Shown here in pieces: positions 1 through 6,082 of a stretch of DNA of 6,429 nucleotides (positions within the stretch are counted from its first letter, which is position 1; each line of letters opens with the position of its first letter). A program made the position numbers and the translations under genes. The stretch covers positions 1 through 6,429 of the forward strand of contig JAIXSW010000281.1 in assembly GCA_027484495.1 (NCBI GenBank), read 5' to 3'. Below the pieces are notes generated by a model that was given only the letters and a program-made list of their open reading frames with translations, was not told where the DNA came from and ran no database searches. The stretch is from Gammaproteobacteria bacterium. Lineage in GTDB: Bacteria > Pseudomonadota > Gammaproteobacteria > Enterobacterales > Alteromonadaceae.

Positions 1-526
1 CCGTCAGCGGTCGCAAGTCTTGGATATGCACCGGCGCGCTGTAACCGCGTTTGGGAAAAGTGCGCAGCGTGCTAAGCGTCTGAAATAACTTTTCGTCGAG
101 CTGGGGATAAGCGCCCTGTGCAAATACCAGCGTCTGTTTGCCATTAAGTGCCTGCAGCAGCTCCTGCTCCAGCACATCATGGCATAACGCCGGCAGACCA
201 AACTGCTGCGCGGCAGCGGCCGGGCCAAAGCGCCGGCCTTGCCAGACTTCGGCCAGCTCGTCTTTTGGCCGGCAGAGCAGCAACTCGCGGCAGCTGCCGT
301 CTGTCTCTTTACTTAAAATCAGCCAGGCTTCAGCTTCGGGAAAACCAGTCAGATACAGCAGGTCACTGTCCTGACGGTAGGTATAATCGGTGTCGCGGCT
401 GCGGATCACTTCCGGCGCTGCGCAGTGCACCAGCACGGAGCCCGGCGTTAAAGTCGCCAGCAACGCGGCGCGGCGTTTGGCGTATACAGCAACCGGGAAC
501 ACAGGAATAGTTTGTTGGGGCGTCAT
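1..526 (-). CDS. pepP: Xaa-Pro aminopeptidase PepP, N-terminal part (partial at window edge)
   Basis: Aminopeptidase P is a cytoplasmic metallopeptidase that removes the N-terminal residue from peptides with proline in second position. The open frame runs from an ATG at 524-526 to the left edge, giving 175 codons; the catalytic C-terminal 'pita-bread' domain lies outside the window. What is visible is the AMP_N domain. Residues 42-64 contain RSRDTDYTYRQDSDLLYLTG, close to the E. coli PepP RNRDTDY-YRQ-SD--Y-TGF block, and residues 93-101 read EVWQGRRFG, again a PepP signature. AGAGG lies 6 nt before the ATG and supports this start. It follows ygfB on the same strand after 91 nt, as in the E. 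coli ygfB-pepP-ubiH-ubiI cluster, so co-transcription from the ygfB promoter is likely. Family assignment is firm; activity cannot be judged because the metal ligands are not in view. Confidence 0.93.
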   Translation of the reverse strand, partial: MTPQQTIPVFPVAVYAKRRAALLATLTPGSVLVHCAAPEVIRSRDTDYTYRQDSDLLYLTGFPEAEAWLILSKETDGSCRELLLCRPKDELAEVWQGRRFGPAAAAQQFGLPALCHDVLEQELLQALNGKQTLVFAQGAYPQLDEKLFQTLSTLRTFPKRGYSAPVHIQDLRPLT

Positions 527-547
527 CAATGCCTCTTGTTTATTTCA

Positions 548-604
548 GAGCAGGCTCAAATCAAAGCTGGCTCGTTTGAAGCTGGCTCAGTTCAACGCAG
601 GCTG
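548..604. repeat. Four degenerate 15-16 bp tandem repeats between ygfB and pepP
   Basis: Ten-base cores occur at 548-557 (GAGCAGGCTC), 564-573 (AAGCTGGCTC), 579-588 (AAGCTGGCTC) and 595-604 (ACGCAGGCTG). They are spaced 16, 15 and 16 bp apart, so the two middle copies are identical and the outer ones diverged. The array fills most of the 91-nt gap between the ygfB stop and the pepP start. Its function is unknown; it could be a remnant of local duplication or a spaced protein or RNA binding array. Confidence 0.55.
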
Positions 605-617
605 AGCTCACAGCCTG
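598..617 (-). other. Hairpin directly after the ygfB stop codon
   Basis: The 20 bases 598-617 form a perfect 7-bp stem (CAGGCTG/CAGCCTG) with a 6-nt loop, immediately downstream of the ygfB TGA (620-618). There is no T-run after it on the minus strand, so it is not a standard intrinsic terminator. In an ygfB-pepP message it would be an intercistronic stem-loop that could affect stability or partial termination. The stem is seen directly; the role is inferred. Confidence 0.45.
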
Positions 618-1199
618 TCAGTGCAACGTTTGGCTCGACACTTCAGCTGCAGCAAACTTCTGGCCGACTTCACTGAAGCAGGTCAGCACCATAATGCGCA
701 CGTGCTCCAGCACCAGGAAATACGACTCTTCGTTGTCGGCTTCGCTGGTATCGTCCGGCGTGTAGATATCAATACGCGTCACTTCGGTTAACTGTTCAAC
801 CGCGTCACGCACTTCTTCGGCGACAATGGATAAATCAGTTTGCTGAATGGCAAAACCGACCAAAAACGCCTGTGACCATTCGACTAAGGCTTCCAGCCGC
901 TCGGGCAGTGCATCATCGTCGCCCGGCAGCAAAGGACTGAAACCCAGTTCTTCGTCGGCCAGTTGCCGCGCCGTTTCCGTGATGAGTTCGCTGATCTGGC
1001 TTTTTAAAGCTGCATTGACCGCTTGCCCGTCGTTTAAGAAGTCGTGTAAAACTGGTAGAATCTGACTTGCATCTGCGGGGACGCCGGCACTTAACATGCC
1101 AGCAACCAGACCGTGCAGCTCAGCTGCCGAGGCCATCAGTGCATTTTGATCTAAAGCTGTGGTCCAAAGGTCGTAATTCATTAAAGGATGTGCAGGCAT
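618..1199 (-). CDS. ygfB: YgfB family protein (UPF0149 / YecA-YgfB family)
   Basis: This 193-residue cytoplasmic protein is almost the same length as E. coli YgfB (192). Matching features are E-HGL--GM near the N-terminus (ELHGLVAGML, residues 27-36), the LLPGDDD block at 90-96, W---FL-G (WSQAFLVGF, 108-116), an acidic segment at 148-158, EHVR at 165-168, and the C-terminal TLH, which also ends E. coli YgfB. In Pseudomonas aeruginosa YgfB is reported to influence beta-lactam resistance through AmpDh3; in most species the role is unclear. The ATG at 1199 is preceded by AGG about 10 nt upstream. An internal ATG at 1181 (MNYDLW) is possible, but its upstream bases lack a Shine-Dalgarno. It is the first gene of the ygfB-pepP unit and diverges from zapA. 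Confidence 0.93.
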   Translation of the reverse strand: MPAHPLMNYDLWTTALDQNALMASAAELHGLVAGMLSAGVPADASQILPVLHDFLNDGQAVNAALKSQISELITETARQLADEELGFSPLLPGDDDALPERLEALVEWSQAFLVGFAIQQTDLSIVAEEVRDAVEQLTEVTRIDIYTPDDTSEADNEESYFLVLEHVRIMVLTCFSEVGQKFAAAEVSSQTLH

Positions 1200-1234
1200 C
1201 GGTAGAGCACCTAAAGCTTGAGCTGAATGCCGCT

Positions 1235-1263
1235 ATGCTAACACCGGGCTTCCTGAGCGCCAA
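1235..1263 (-). promoter_or_regulatory. Candidate sigma-70 promoter of ygfB-pepP
   Basis: On the minus strand TTGGCG (1263-1258) is followed by a 17-bp spacer and TAGCAT (1240-1235). A TGT just upstream of the -10 gives the extended TGn motif. Each hexamer matches the consensus at 4 of 6 positions, and the predicted start would lie near 1228, about 29 nt before the ygfB ATG. A GCGCC-AAG-GGCGC inverted repeat (1257-1269) overlaps the -35 and might serve as an operator. This was found by eye; no transcription data are available. Confidence 0.45.
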
Positions 1264-1292
1264 GGGCGCACCACCCCGAACCTATTAACCAG

Positions 1293-1312
1293 ACAGCGGC
1301 AATTGCCACTGT
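1293..1312. promoter_or_regulatory. 20-bp near-perfect palindrome upstream of zapA (candidate operator)
   Basis: ACAGCGGCAATTGCCACTGT is symmetric at 9 of 10 base pairs; only C1297/A1308 breaks the symmetry. The core GGCAATTGCC (1298-1307) is perfect. It sits 24 bp before the zapA ATG and about 30 bp upstream of the candidate ygfB -35, so a dimeric regulator bound here could affect either gene. It is not a LexA box: the outer arms are ACAG...CTGT, the reverse of CTGT-N8-ACAG. No regulator is identified. Confidence 0.45.
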
Positions 1313-1336
1313 AGTTTCAATAAAAGCAGACAACTT

Positions 1337-1594
1337 ATGTATCCAAAAGCGCAAAAACCAGCAGCCAATCCAAACAAACCAAAACAACTGACCATCGCGG
1401 TATTAGGCCGGCATATGAAAATTTCCTGCCCGGCCGGACAGGAAGAAAAACTGCAGGCGGCCCTCAGCGAATTGGAAAGCCGGGTCAGCAACACCAAGTA
1501 TCAACCTGGTGTGCATGGCGCCGAAGACGTGTTGCTGATGATTGCGCTAAATTTGTGCAATGAGTTACTCGAAGCGAAAAAGAGCGACGAATAA
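1337..1594 (+). CDS. zapA: Cell division protein ZapA, short form
   Basis: ZapA binds FtsZ and bundles its protofilaments at the Z-ring, and links to ZapB. The 85-residue product begins with a Lys/Pro/Asn-rich tail (1-16), then carries the ZapA head: LTIAVLGRHMKISCPAGQ (18-35), matching E. coli VDIQIFGRSLRVNCPPDQ, a first helix (36-52) and the helix VLLMIALNLCNELLEAK (65-81), matching FIAALNISYEL. E. coli ZapA has 109 residues; here the protein stops soon after ALN--NEL, so most of the C-terminal coiled coil is missing. No continuation is visible after the TAA because the ssrS promoter follows at once. The ATG at 1337 has only a weak Shine-Dalgarno. Its position next to ssrS and opposite ygfB matches E. 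coli. Confidence 0.9.
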   Translation: MYPKAQKPAANPNKPKQLTIAVLGRHMKISCPAGQEEKLQAALSELESRVSNTKYQPGVHGAEDVLLMIALNLCNELLEAKKSDE

Positions 1595-1596
1595 GG

Positions 1597-1625
1597 CTTA
1601 TTTCGCTGGATTCCGGTGATATACT
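1597..1625 (+). promoter_or_regulatory. Extended -10 promoter of ssrS (6S RNA)
   Basis: TATACT (1620-1625) is preceded by TGA (1617-1619), giving the extended -10 sequence TGATATACT. The -35 position at 17-bp spacing reads CTTATT (1597-1602), which is poor, so the TG motif probably compensates. The predicted start 6-7 nt downstream falls at 1631-1632, exactly where the 6S RNA terminal stem begins. The promoter starts 3 nt after the zapA stop codon. Confidence 0.7.
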
Positions 1626-1631
1626 TCAGCC

Positions 1632-1812
1632 GTTCTCTGAGTTGTTTGTGACTGGCTGATGTCCCTGAGCCGATAATTCTTTACATCAGGGTTTCTTCTC
1701 CAGCGCTATTGTGCAAGCCCGGCCCGTACCGGGAAGCCTGCGGCGTTGATTAGCTTCCCGCCTTGAACCTCTGGTTCAAGGGCTTACGCCGGTCACGGCA
1801 ATTCGGAGAACA
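1632..1812 (+). ncRNA. ssrS: 6S RNA
   Basis: 6S RNA binds sigma-70 RNA polymerase holoenzyme by mimicking an open promoter and reprogrammes transcription in stationary phase. The ~181-nt length is near E. coli's 184. Conserved landmarks in order are TTCTCTGAG at the 5' end, GTCCCTGAGCCGATA (1661-1675; CCCCTGAGCCGATA in E. coli), GGCCCGTACCGGGAAGCCT (E. coli GGTCCGTCCGAGAAGCCT), the perfect hairpin CCTTGAACC-TCT-GGTTCAAGG (1761-1781) and TCGGAGA at the 3' end. The terminal stem pairs GTTCTCTGA (1632-1640) with TCGGAGAAC (1803-1811), one pair being G-U. The gene lies between zapA and fau as in enterobacteria. No T-run follows, so the primary transcript very likely continues into fau and is processed. 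The exact ends are estimated from the stem. Confidence 0.93.
1805..1809 (+). promoter_or_regulatory. fau ribosome binding site inside the 6S RNA 3' strand
   Basis: GGAGA (1805-1809) stands 5 nt before the TTG at 1815 and is the only Shine-Dalgarno-like sequence for fau. The same bases form the 3' strand of the 6S terminal stem and pair with TTCTC at 1633-1637. The fau start therefore depends on a site that folded 6S RNA would mask and that 6S maturation would detach from the fau message. Confidence 0.55.
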
Positions 1813-1814
1813 CT

Positions 1815-2456
1815 TTGCCCGCTGTTAATCACGATTTCATCGCTGCGGATAAGGACAAACAAGCACTGTCTCAATCACGTCGCAGCACGATCCGCCGGCA
1901 AGTGCGTCAGGCCCGCCAAAGCCTTTCTCCCCTGCAGCAACAACAAAGCGCCGCCGCCCTGGTTGAACAAAGTCATCTCATCACCGAACTAAACACCGCA
2001 CAGCATATTGCGCTCTACCTCAGCAATGACGGCGAGCTGGATACCGCTCCTTTATTAGCGCACTTACAAACACTGGGCAAAACCCTGTATCTGCCAGTGT
2101 TACATCCATTTTGCGCAGGTTATCTGCTATTTCAGCGTTATGACGCCAACACCCTAATGACGGTGAATAAATTCGGCATTGCCGAACCCAAACCGGACGT
2201 CAGCGCCATTATATTGCCCGCGCAGCTCGACATTATCTTTATGCCGCTGGTGGCTTTTGATAGCCAAGGGCATCGCCTCGGCATGGGCGGCGGTTTTTAT
2301 GACCGCACGCTGGCATCGTTACCACAGGACGGCCAAAAGCCCCTGCTAATCGGCCTGGCGCATCCATGTCAGCAAGTCGACGCCGTGCCGGCCGAAGCCT
2401 GGGATGTGCCACTGCCCGTGGTGCTGACGCCGGAAAAGATCTGGTCTTTTCGCTGA
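1815..2456 (+). CDS. fau: 5-formyltetrahydrofolate cyclo-ligase
   Basis: The enzyme (5,10-methenyl-THF synthetase, YgfA) uses ATP to convert 5-formyl-THF into 5,10-methenyl-THF in the cytoplasm, returning stored folate to one-carbon metabolism. The 213-residue product carries the basic N-terminal helix (STIRRQVRQARQSLSP, 24-39), the folate-pocket region LSNDGELDTAPL (69-80), YLPVLHP (92-98), PLVAFD (144-149), the nucleotide-binding signature GHRLGMGGGFYDRTL (152-166) and WDVPLPVVLTP (196-206). These closely parallel E. coli YgfA. TTG at 1815 is chosen because the family's basic helix needs a start upstream of codon 24, a GGAGA lies 5 nt before it, and no in-frame ATG exists there. The in-frame GTG at 1902 lacks a Shine-Dalgarno and would cut the helix. 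It is most likely expressed by read-through from ssrS, as in enterobacteria, where the gene is linked to persister formation. Confidence 0.92.
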   Translation: MPAVNHDFIAADKDKQALSQSRRSTIRRQVRQARQSLSPLQQQQSAAALVEQSHLITELNTAQHIALYLSNDGELDTAPLLAHLQTLGKTLYLPVLHPFCAGYLLFQRYDANTLMTVNKFGIAEPKPDVSAIILPAQLDIIFMPLVAFDSQGHRLGMGGGFYDRTLASLPQDGQKPLLIGLAHPCQQVDAVPAEAWDVPLPVVLTPEKIWSFR

Positions 2457-2546
2457 CTATTGTCGATTTTTGGTCCGTTTAGCGCCTTATTCAACGGCTG
2501 AAACTGACATCTCGCTGAATAGCCCCCTATACCTGACAAAAGTTTT

Positions 2547-2555
2547 TGATATACT
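2547..2555 (+). promoter_or_regulatory. Extended -10 promoter of the CorC-family gene
   Basis: TGATATACT (2547-2555) is the same nine bases as the ssrS extended -10. No good -35 stands at 16-18 bp spacing; CTGACA at 2533-2538 is too close. The predicted start near 2562 leaves a 5' leader of only about 14-23 nt, depending on which ATG is used. It makes the downstream gene independent of fau, although no terminator is evident after fau. Confidence 0.5.
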
Positions 2556-2584
2556 CGGCTTTCCTCAGTCACCTTATGGTTTAT

Positions 2585-3910
2585 ATGGAAATCCTCATAC
2601 TTGTTAGTCTGATTTTGTTAAACGGCTTATTCGCCATGTCCGAAATAGCCATAGTCACAGCACGCAAATCACGTCTGACAGCACTTGCCCACAACGGCCG
2701 TTCTTCTGCAGCCATCGCGCTGAAACTGGCCGAAGACCCTACGCAATTTTTATCGACAGTACAAATTGGCATTACCTCGATTGGTATCTTAAACGGTATC
2801 TTCGGTGAAGCCGTGCTCGCTGGCCCGTTCTCGATGTGGCTGCAAAGTTATGGTTTCTCTGAAGGCTTCAGCTCGATCTTCGCCACAGTGCTGGTGGTTG
2901 TAGTTGTCACTTATGTGTCGATTGTGATCGGCGAACTGGTGCCAAAACGCATTGGCCAAATCAGCGCCGAAACGATTGCCTGCATTATGGCCAAGCCAAT
3001 GTTGCTGCTCGCCATGCTGACCAAGCCTTTTGTCTGGTTATTAACTGGTTCGACCCACGCCATGATGCGGTTGTTCGGTTTTGCCCACAGCCAGGAATCA
3101 AACGTCACGCACGAAGATATTCAGGCGATGCTGCAGGAAGGTTCCAGCAGCGGTGTGATTGAACATACCGAACATACGATGGTGAAAAACGTGTTTCGCC
3201 TGGATGAGCGCAGCATTTCATCGTTGATGGTGCCCCGCTCTGACATCGTGTTTCTCGATATTGAATTAACGCTCAGTGAAAACATGCAGCGCGTGATGCA
3301 GTCGCCGCATTCGCGCTTCCCGATTTGCAAAGGCCACGCTGATGAACTGATCGGCATTATTTCCGCCAAACAATTACTGGCGCAGTCGGTTGCCGGCACA
3401 CTGAACGACCTGCAACAGCTGGCGCAGCCCTGTAACTTTGTACCAGACAGCTTAACCGGTATGGAACTGTTAGAGCATTTCCGCAGCTCTGGCAGTCAGA
3501 TGGTGTTTGTTGTTGACGAGTATGGCGACCTCAAAGGCCTGGTGACGTTACAGGATCTGATGGACGCGCTGACCGGTGAGTTTAATCAGGCCGATTCTGC
3601 CGAACAGGATTTGATGATCGTGCAGCGTGACGACGGCTCTTATTTACTGGACGGCCTGCTGCCGGTGATCGATTTAAAAGATTGCTTAGGCATCAGCAAG
3701 TTGCCGGAAGAAGACAGCAAACGTTATCAAACCTTAAACGGCCTCATCATGATGTTGCTGGGTAAAATTCCACAAACAGCCGACAAAGTAGAACTGGACG
3801 ACTGGTTACTGGAAATTGTCGATATGGACGGTAAACGCATCGATAAAGTGCTGGCCAAACGGATGGATCCGCCGGTGGAAGAAGAAATGCCAGGCGCTTT
3901 GGCGGATTAA
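2585..3910 (+). CDS. CNNM/CBS/CorC_HlyC-domain membrane protein (hemolysin/PaeA-like family)
   Basis: This is an inner-membrane protein of the HlyC/CorC family, whose members are linked to Mg2+/Co2+ handling and, for E. coli/Salmonella PaeA (YtfL), to polyamine export. From the ATG at 2585 it has 441 residues, near PaeA (~447). The CNNM (DUF21) domain spans about 1-190 with hydrophobic segments near 1-24, 56-78, 97-117 and 139-156, and the family motifs LLNGLFAMSE (11-20), STVQIGIT (57-64) and GELVPKRIG (116-124). A CBS pair follows: MVPRSD...FPICKG...LIGIISAKQLL (215-265) and MVFVVDEYGDLKGLVTLQDLM (306-326). The CorC_HlyC domain covers about 345-425. Family motifs favour MEILILV at 2585. An ATG at 2576 (MVYMEILI) is equally possible, and a TTG at 2546 is unlikely because it overlaps the -10. 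No strong Shine-Dalgarno precedes either ATG. Substrate not assignable. Confidence 0.88.
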   Translation: MEILILVSLILLNGLFAMSEIAIVTARKSRLTALAHNGRSSAAIALKLAEDPTQFLSTVQIGITSIGILNGIFGEAVLAGPFSMWLQSYGFSEGFSSIFATVLVVVVVTYVSIVIGELVPKRIGQISAETIACIMAKPMLLLAMLTKPFVWLLTGSTHAMMRLFGFAHSQESNVTHEDIQAMLQEGSSSGVIEHTEHTMVKNVFRLDERSISSLMVPRSDIVFLDIELTLSENMQRVMQSPHSRFPICKGHADELIGIISAKQLLAQSVAGTLNDLQQLAQPCNFVPDSLTGMELLEHFRSSGSQMVFVVDEYGDLKGLVTLQDLMDALTGEFNQADSAEQDLMIVQRDDGSYLLDGLLPVIDLKDCLGISKLPEEDSKRYQTLNGLIMMLLGKIPQTADKVELDDWLLEIVDMDGKRIDKVLAKRMDPPVEEEMPGALAD

Positions 3911-3977
3911 ATTCAGCGCTAATTGCCGCCAACCGGCTTTGAATCCAAGCGTTTCGTCGCAGTAGCCAGCTTTGATC

Positions 3978-4010
3978 ACAACCGCCCGCTTGGGCGGTTG
4001 TTTGCTTTTA
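3978..4010 (+). terminator. Intrinsic terminator after the CorC-family gene
   Basis: A perfect 9-bp stem CAACCGCCC (3979-3987) / GGGCGGTTG (3992-4000) closes a GCTT loop, can be extended by A3978-T4001, and runs into TTTGCTTTTA. It lies 68 nt after the stop codon and separates this gene from the peptidase gene. Confidence 0.88.
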
Positions 4011-4028
4011 TGCTAGCCTCGGCAAGGT

Positions 4029-4042
4029 CTGTTAAAAAACAG
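4029..4042. repeat. Short palindrome CTGTT-AAAA-AACAG in the peptidase leader region
   Basis: The 14-bp sequence at 4029-4042 has perfect 5-bp arms around AAAA. It lies about 60 nt before the peptidase ATG, next to a weak possible extended -10 (TGC then TAGCCT, 4011-4019). It may be an operator or a small mRNA hairpin. No convincing promoter could be assigned for the peptidase gene. Confidence 0.3.
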
Positions 4043-4100
4043 CTGATTCAATAACAAGATGGCAACGCGGACCGTCAGTCATCATTTCACAGGAACGTAA

Positions 4101-5798
4101 ATGAAAACAATTCACTGGCTGACTCTCGGGTCAGCACTGGCGCTTAGCGCATGTCAGCAAACCAGTCAGCCACCAACGGCTGCCGCCTCCGAAGTCGCTA
4201 ACAAAGAAAACAGCCAGCGTGCTGTGGCTGAACGTGTTGAAGCTCATATGCTGTTTTTAGCTGACGACGCCCTCGCCGGCCGTGATACTGGCAGCAACGG
4301 CCATCAGATCGCCAGCCACTATATTGCCAGCAATTTCAAGCAGCTTGGCTTGCAGCCAGCAGGCACCGAAGGCTACCTGCAACCGGTGCCAATGAAACAA
4401 AGTAAGCTGGTGCAATCGAGCCCGAAACTGAGCCTGACCGTGGACGGCAAAGCGACAGATTTCGCCTTCCCGAAACAATTTATGACTGGCCCAAGCAGCC
4501 ATGAAGGCAAAGTCGACGTCAGCGCCGGCCTGGTGTTTGTCGGTTATGGTCTGGTATCGAAAGAATTTGGTATCGACGATTACGCTGGTTTGGATGTTAA
4601 AGGCAAAGTGGTCGTGATCCTGCCAGGCCGCCCGGAATCACTGCCAAGTGAAGAAGCCGCTCACATCGCTTCATTAAAAGCCCGTACCGCTGCCGAGAAA
4701 GGCGCTGTCGGCATGATCACCATCAATACGCCGAAAGACGAAAAAATGCGTCCATTCGCGCAAGGTGCGTTATTCCTGCACATGCCACGCATCCGCTGGT
4801 TGCATGCTAACGGCGTGGCTGAGGGCGATTACCCGCAGCTGAAAATTTCCGCATCACTCGATATGAAACCAGCCGAAGCGCTGTTTGCCAAAGCACCACA
4901 GTCGTTAAAAGACATCTACGCTCAGCTGGAGAAAAAGCAAACGCCAAAAGGCTTTGCGCTGCCAGGTGAAGTGAATTTCAGCCGTCAGTCTGAACATCAG
5001 CAAATCAGCAGCCCGAACGTAGCCGCTGTGCTGGAAGGCTCAGATCCAGTGCTGAAAAACGAATATGTGGTCGTCACCGCGCACTCTGATCACATCGGTG
5101 TCGGCGTAGATATGCGCAGCAAAGACCGCATCAACAACGGTCTGATGGATAACGCCGCCGGTGTGGCCATTATGCTGGAAACCGCACGCCTGTTTGTGAA
5201 CGCGCCGGTAAAACCAAAACGCTCGATTTTGTTTGTTGCGGTAACAGGTGAAGAAAAAGGCCTGCTGGGTGCCGACTACTTCGCACACAACCCAACCCGC
5301 CCGGGCGACAAGCTGGTCGCCAACGTTAACCTCGACATGCCAGTGCTGTTATACCCGTTTGCCGACATCGTCGCATTCGGTGCTAACCACTCAAGCCTTG
5401 GCCCGGTAGTGGCTAAAGCCGCTGGTTTGTATGACGTGAAACTGGCGGCAGACCCAATGCCAGACCAGGCAATTTTCACCCGCTCAGACCACTACACGCT
5501 GGTGAAACAAGGTGTACCTTCAGTGTTCCTGATGACAGGTTTCACCTCACGCGACCCGAAACAAAAAGGCGGTGAAGTGTGGGGCAAATTCTTCGCCAAG
5601 CACTACCACAAACCAACAGATGACGTAGCCGGCCTCACCAAAGACTTCGGCGCCATCCGTTACGATTACGGCGCCTTATTCGCCGACATAAACTACGCCA
5701 TCGGCACCGAAATCGCCAACGCCCCAGCGCGCCCAACCTGGAACAAAGAATCGTTCTTCGGCAAGATTTTTGGCAAAGACTACAACACAGTGAAGTAA
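4101..5798 (+). CDS. M28 family zinc metallopeptidase, predicted lipoprotein with PA-like insert
   Basis: A predicted secreted di-zinc aminopeptidase-type enzyme of 565 residues. The N-terminus is a lipoprotein signal: MK, a hydrophobic core, and the lipobox LSAC ending in Cys18; Gln19 at +2 favours outer-membrane sorting. A low-complexity linker (19-35) follows. Residues ~135-250 (GLVFVGYG, DYAGLDVKGKVVVILPGRP, EKGAVGMITINT) look like the protease-associated (PA) insert common in M28 enzymes. The catalytic core supplies every expected ligand: His328 in TAHSDH, bridging Asp350 in NNGLMDNAAG, general base Glu384 and ligand Glu385 in GEEKGLLG, Asp412 in VNLDMP, and His464 in RSDHY. HYHKPTDD (501-508) is the usual late motif. 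AGGAA lies 5 nt before the ATG. Terminators on both sides make it a monocistronic unit. Substrate is unknown; peptide scavenging in the periplasm or at the cell surface is inferred. Confidence 0.9.
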   Translation: MKTIHWLTLGSALALSACQQTSQPPTAAASEVANKENSQRAVAERVEAHMLFLADDALAGRDTGSNGHQIASHYIASNFKQLGLQPAGTEGYLQPVPMKQSKLVQSSPKLSLTVDGKATDFAFPKQFMTGPSSHEGKVDVSAGLVFVGYGLVSKEFGIDDYAGLDVKGKVVVILPGRPESLPSEEAAHIASLKARTAAEKGAVGMITINTPKDEKMRPFAQGALFLHMPRIRWLHANGVAEGDYPQLKISASLDMKPAEALFAKAPQSLKDIYAQLEKKQTPKGFALPGEVNFSRQSEHQQISSPNVAAVLEGSDPVLKNEYVVVTAHSDHIGVGVDMRSKDRINNGLMDNAAGVAIMLETARLFVNAPVKPKRSILFVAVTGEEKGLLGADYFAHNPTRPGDKLVANVNLDMPVLLYPFADIVAFGANHSSLGPVVAKAAGLYDVKLAADPMPDQAIFTRSDHYTLVKQGVPSVFLMTGFTSRDPKQKGGEVWGKFFAKHYHKPTDDVAGLTKDFGAIRYDYGALFADINYAIGTEIANAPARPTWNKESFFGKIFGKDYNTVK

Positions 5799-5824
5799 GT
5801 TGTTGTTGGGGTTTTTGATTGAAG

Positions 5825-5847
5825 AAAGCGCCGCAAGGCGCTTTTTT
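5825..5847 (+). terminator. Intrinsic terminator after the M28 peptidase gene
   Basis: AAAGCGCC (5825-5832) pairs with GGCGCTTT (5837-5844) around a stable GCAA tetraloop, and six Ts (5842-5847) follow the GC-rich stem. It begins 26 nt after the stop codon. The A-tract on the 5' side gives it some capacity to act on the opposite strand as well. Confidence 0.9.
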
Positions 5848-6082
5848 GTTGGAAGAAGAGCAAGTTTTAGCGGGATAGATGATTGCTGGAACTGCGAATG
5901 GCGACTGACACGCTAAGAGTGGCAAAACCAACATCGCCACCACTGCGTTCGCCCGTTCGCGCCTCCCGCGCTCACTCTTAACCGCTCACTCCGTGGCTGC
6001 CGATGCAGGTTTTGTTCGAGCTTGGGATAGCTGCTTTGAGCTGTTAGCTGACATTTGATAGGTTATGTATCTTGACGGCGAT

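Noticed and set aside
138..605. Plus-strand open frames opposite pepP
   Set aside because: They are frame shadows of pepP; the minus-strand frame carries clear PepP motifs and a Shine-Dalgarno.
598..617. Rho-independent terminator after ygfB
   Set aside because: The stem has no following T-run on the minus strand, and the gene cluster suggests read-through into pepP.
4029..4042. LexA (SOS) box
   Set aside because: CTGT and ACAG are separated by 6 bases rather than the 8 of the gammaproteobacterial LexA consensus.
5635..5943. Minus-strand open frame across the peptidase 3' end
   Set aside because: It overlaps the conserved C-terminus of the M28 peptidase and its terminator, is Arg/Cys-rich and has no recognisable domain.
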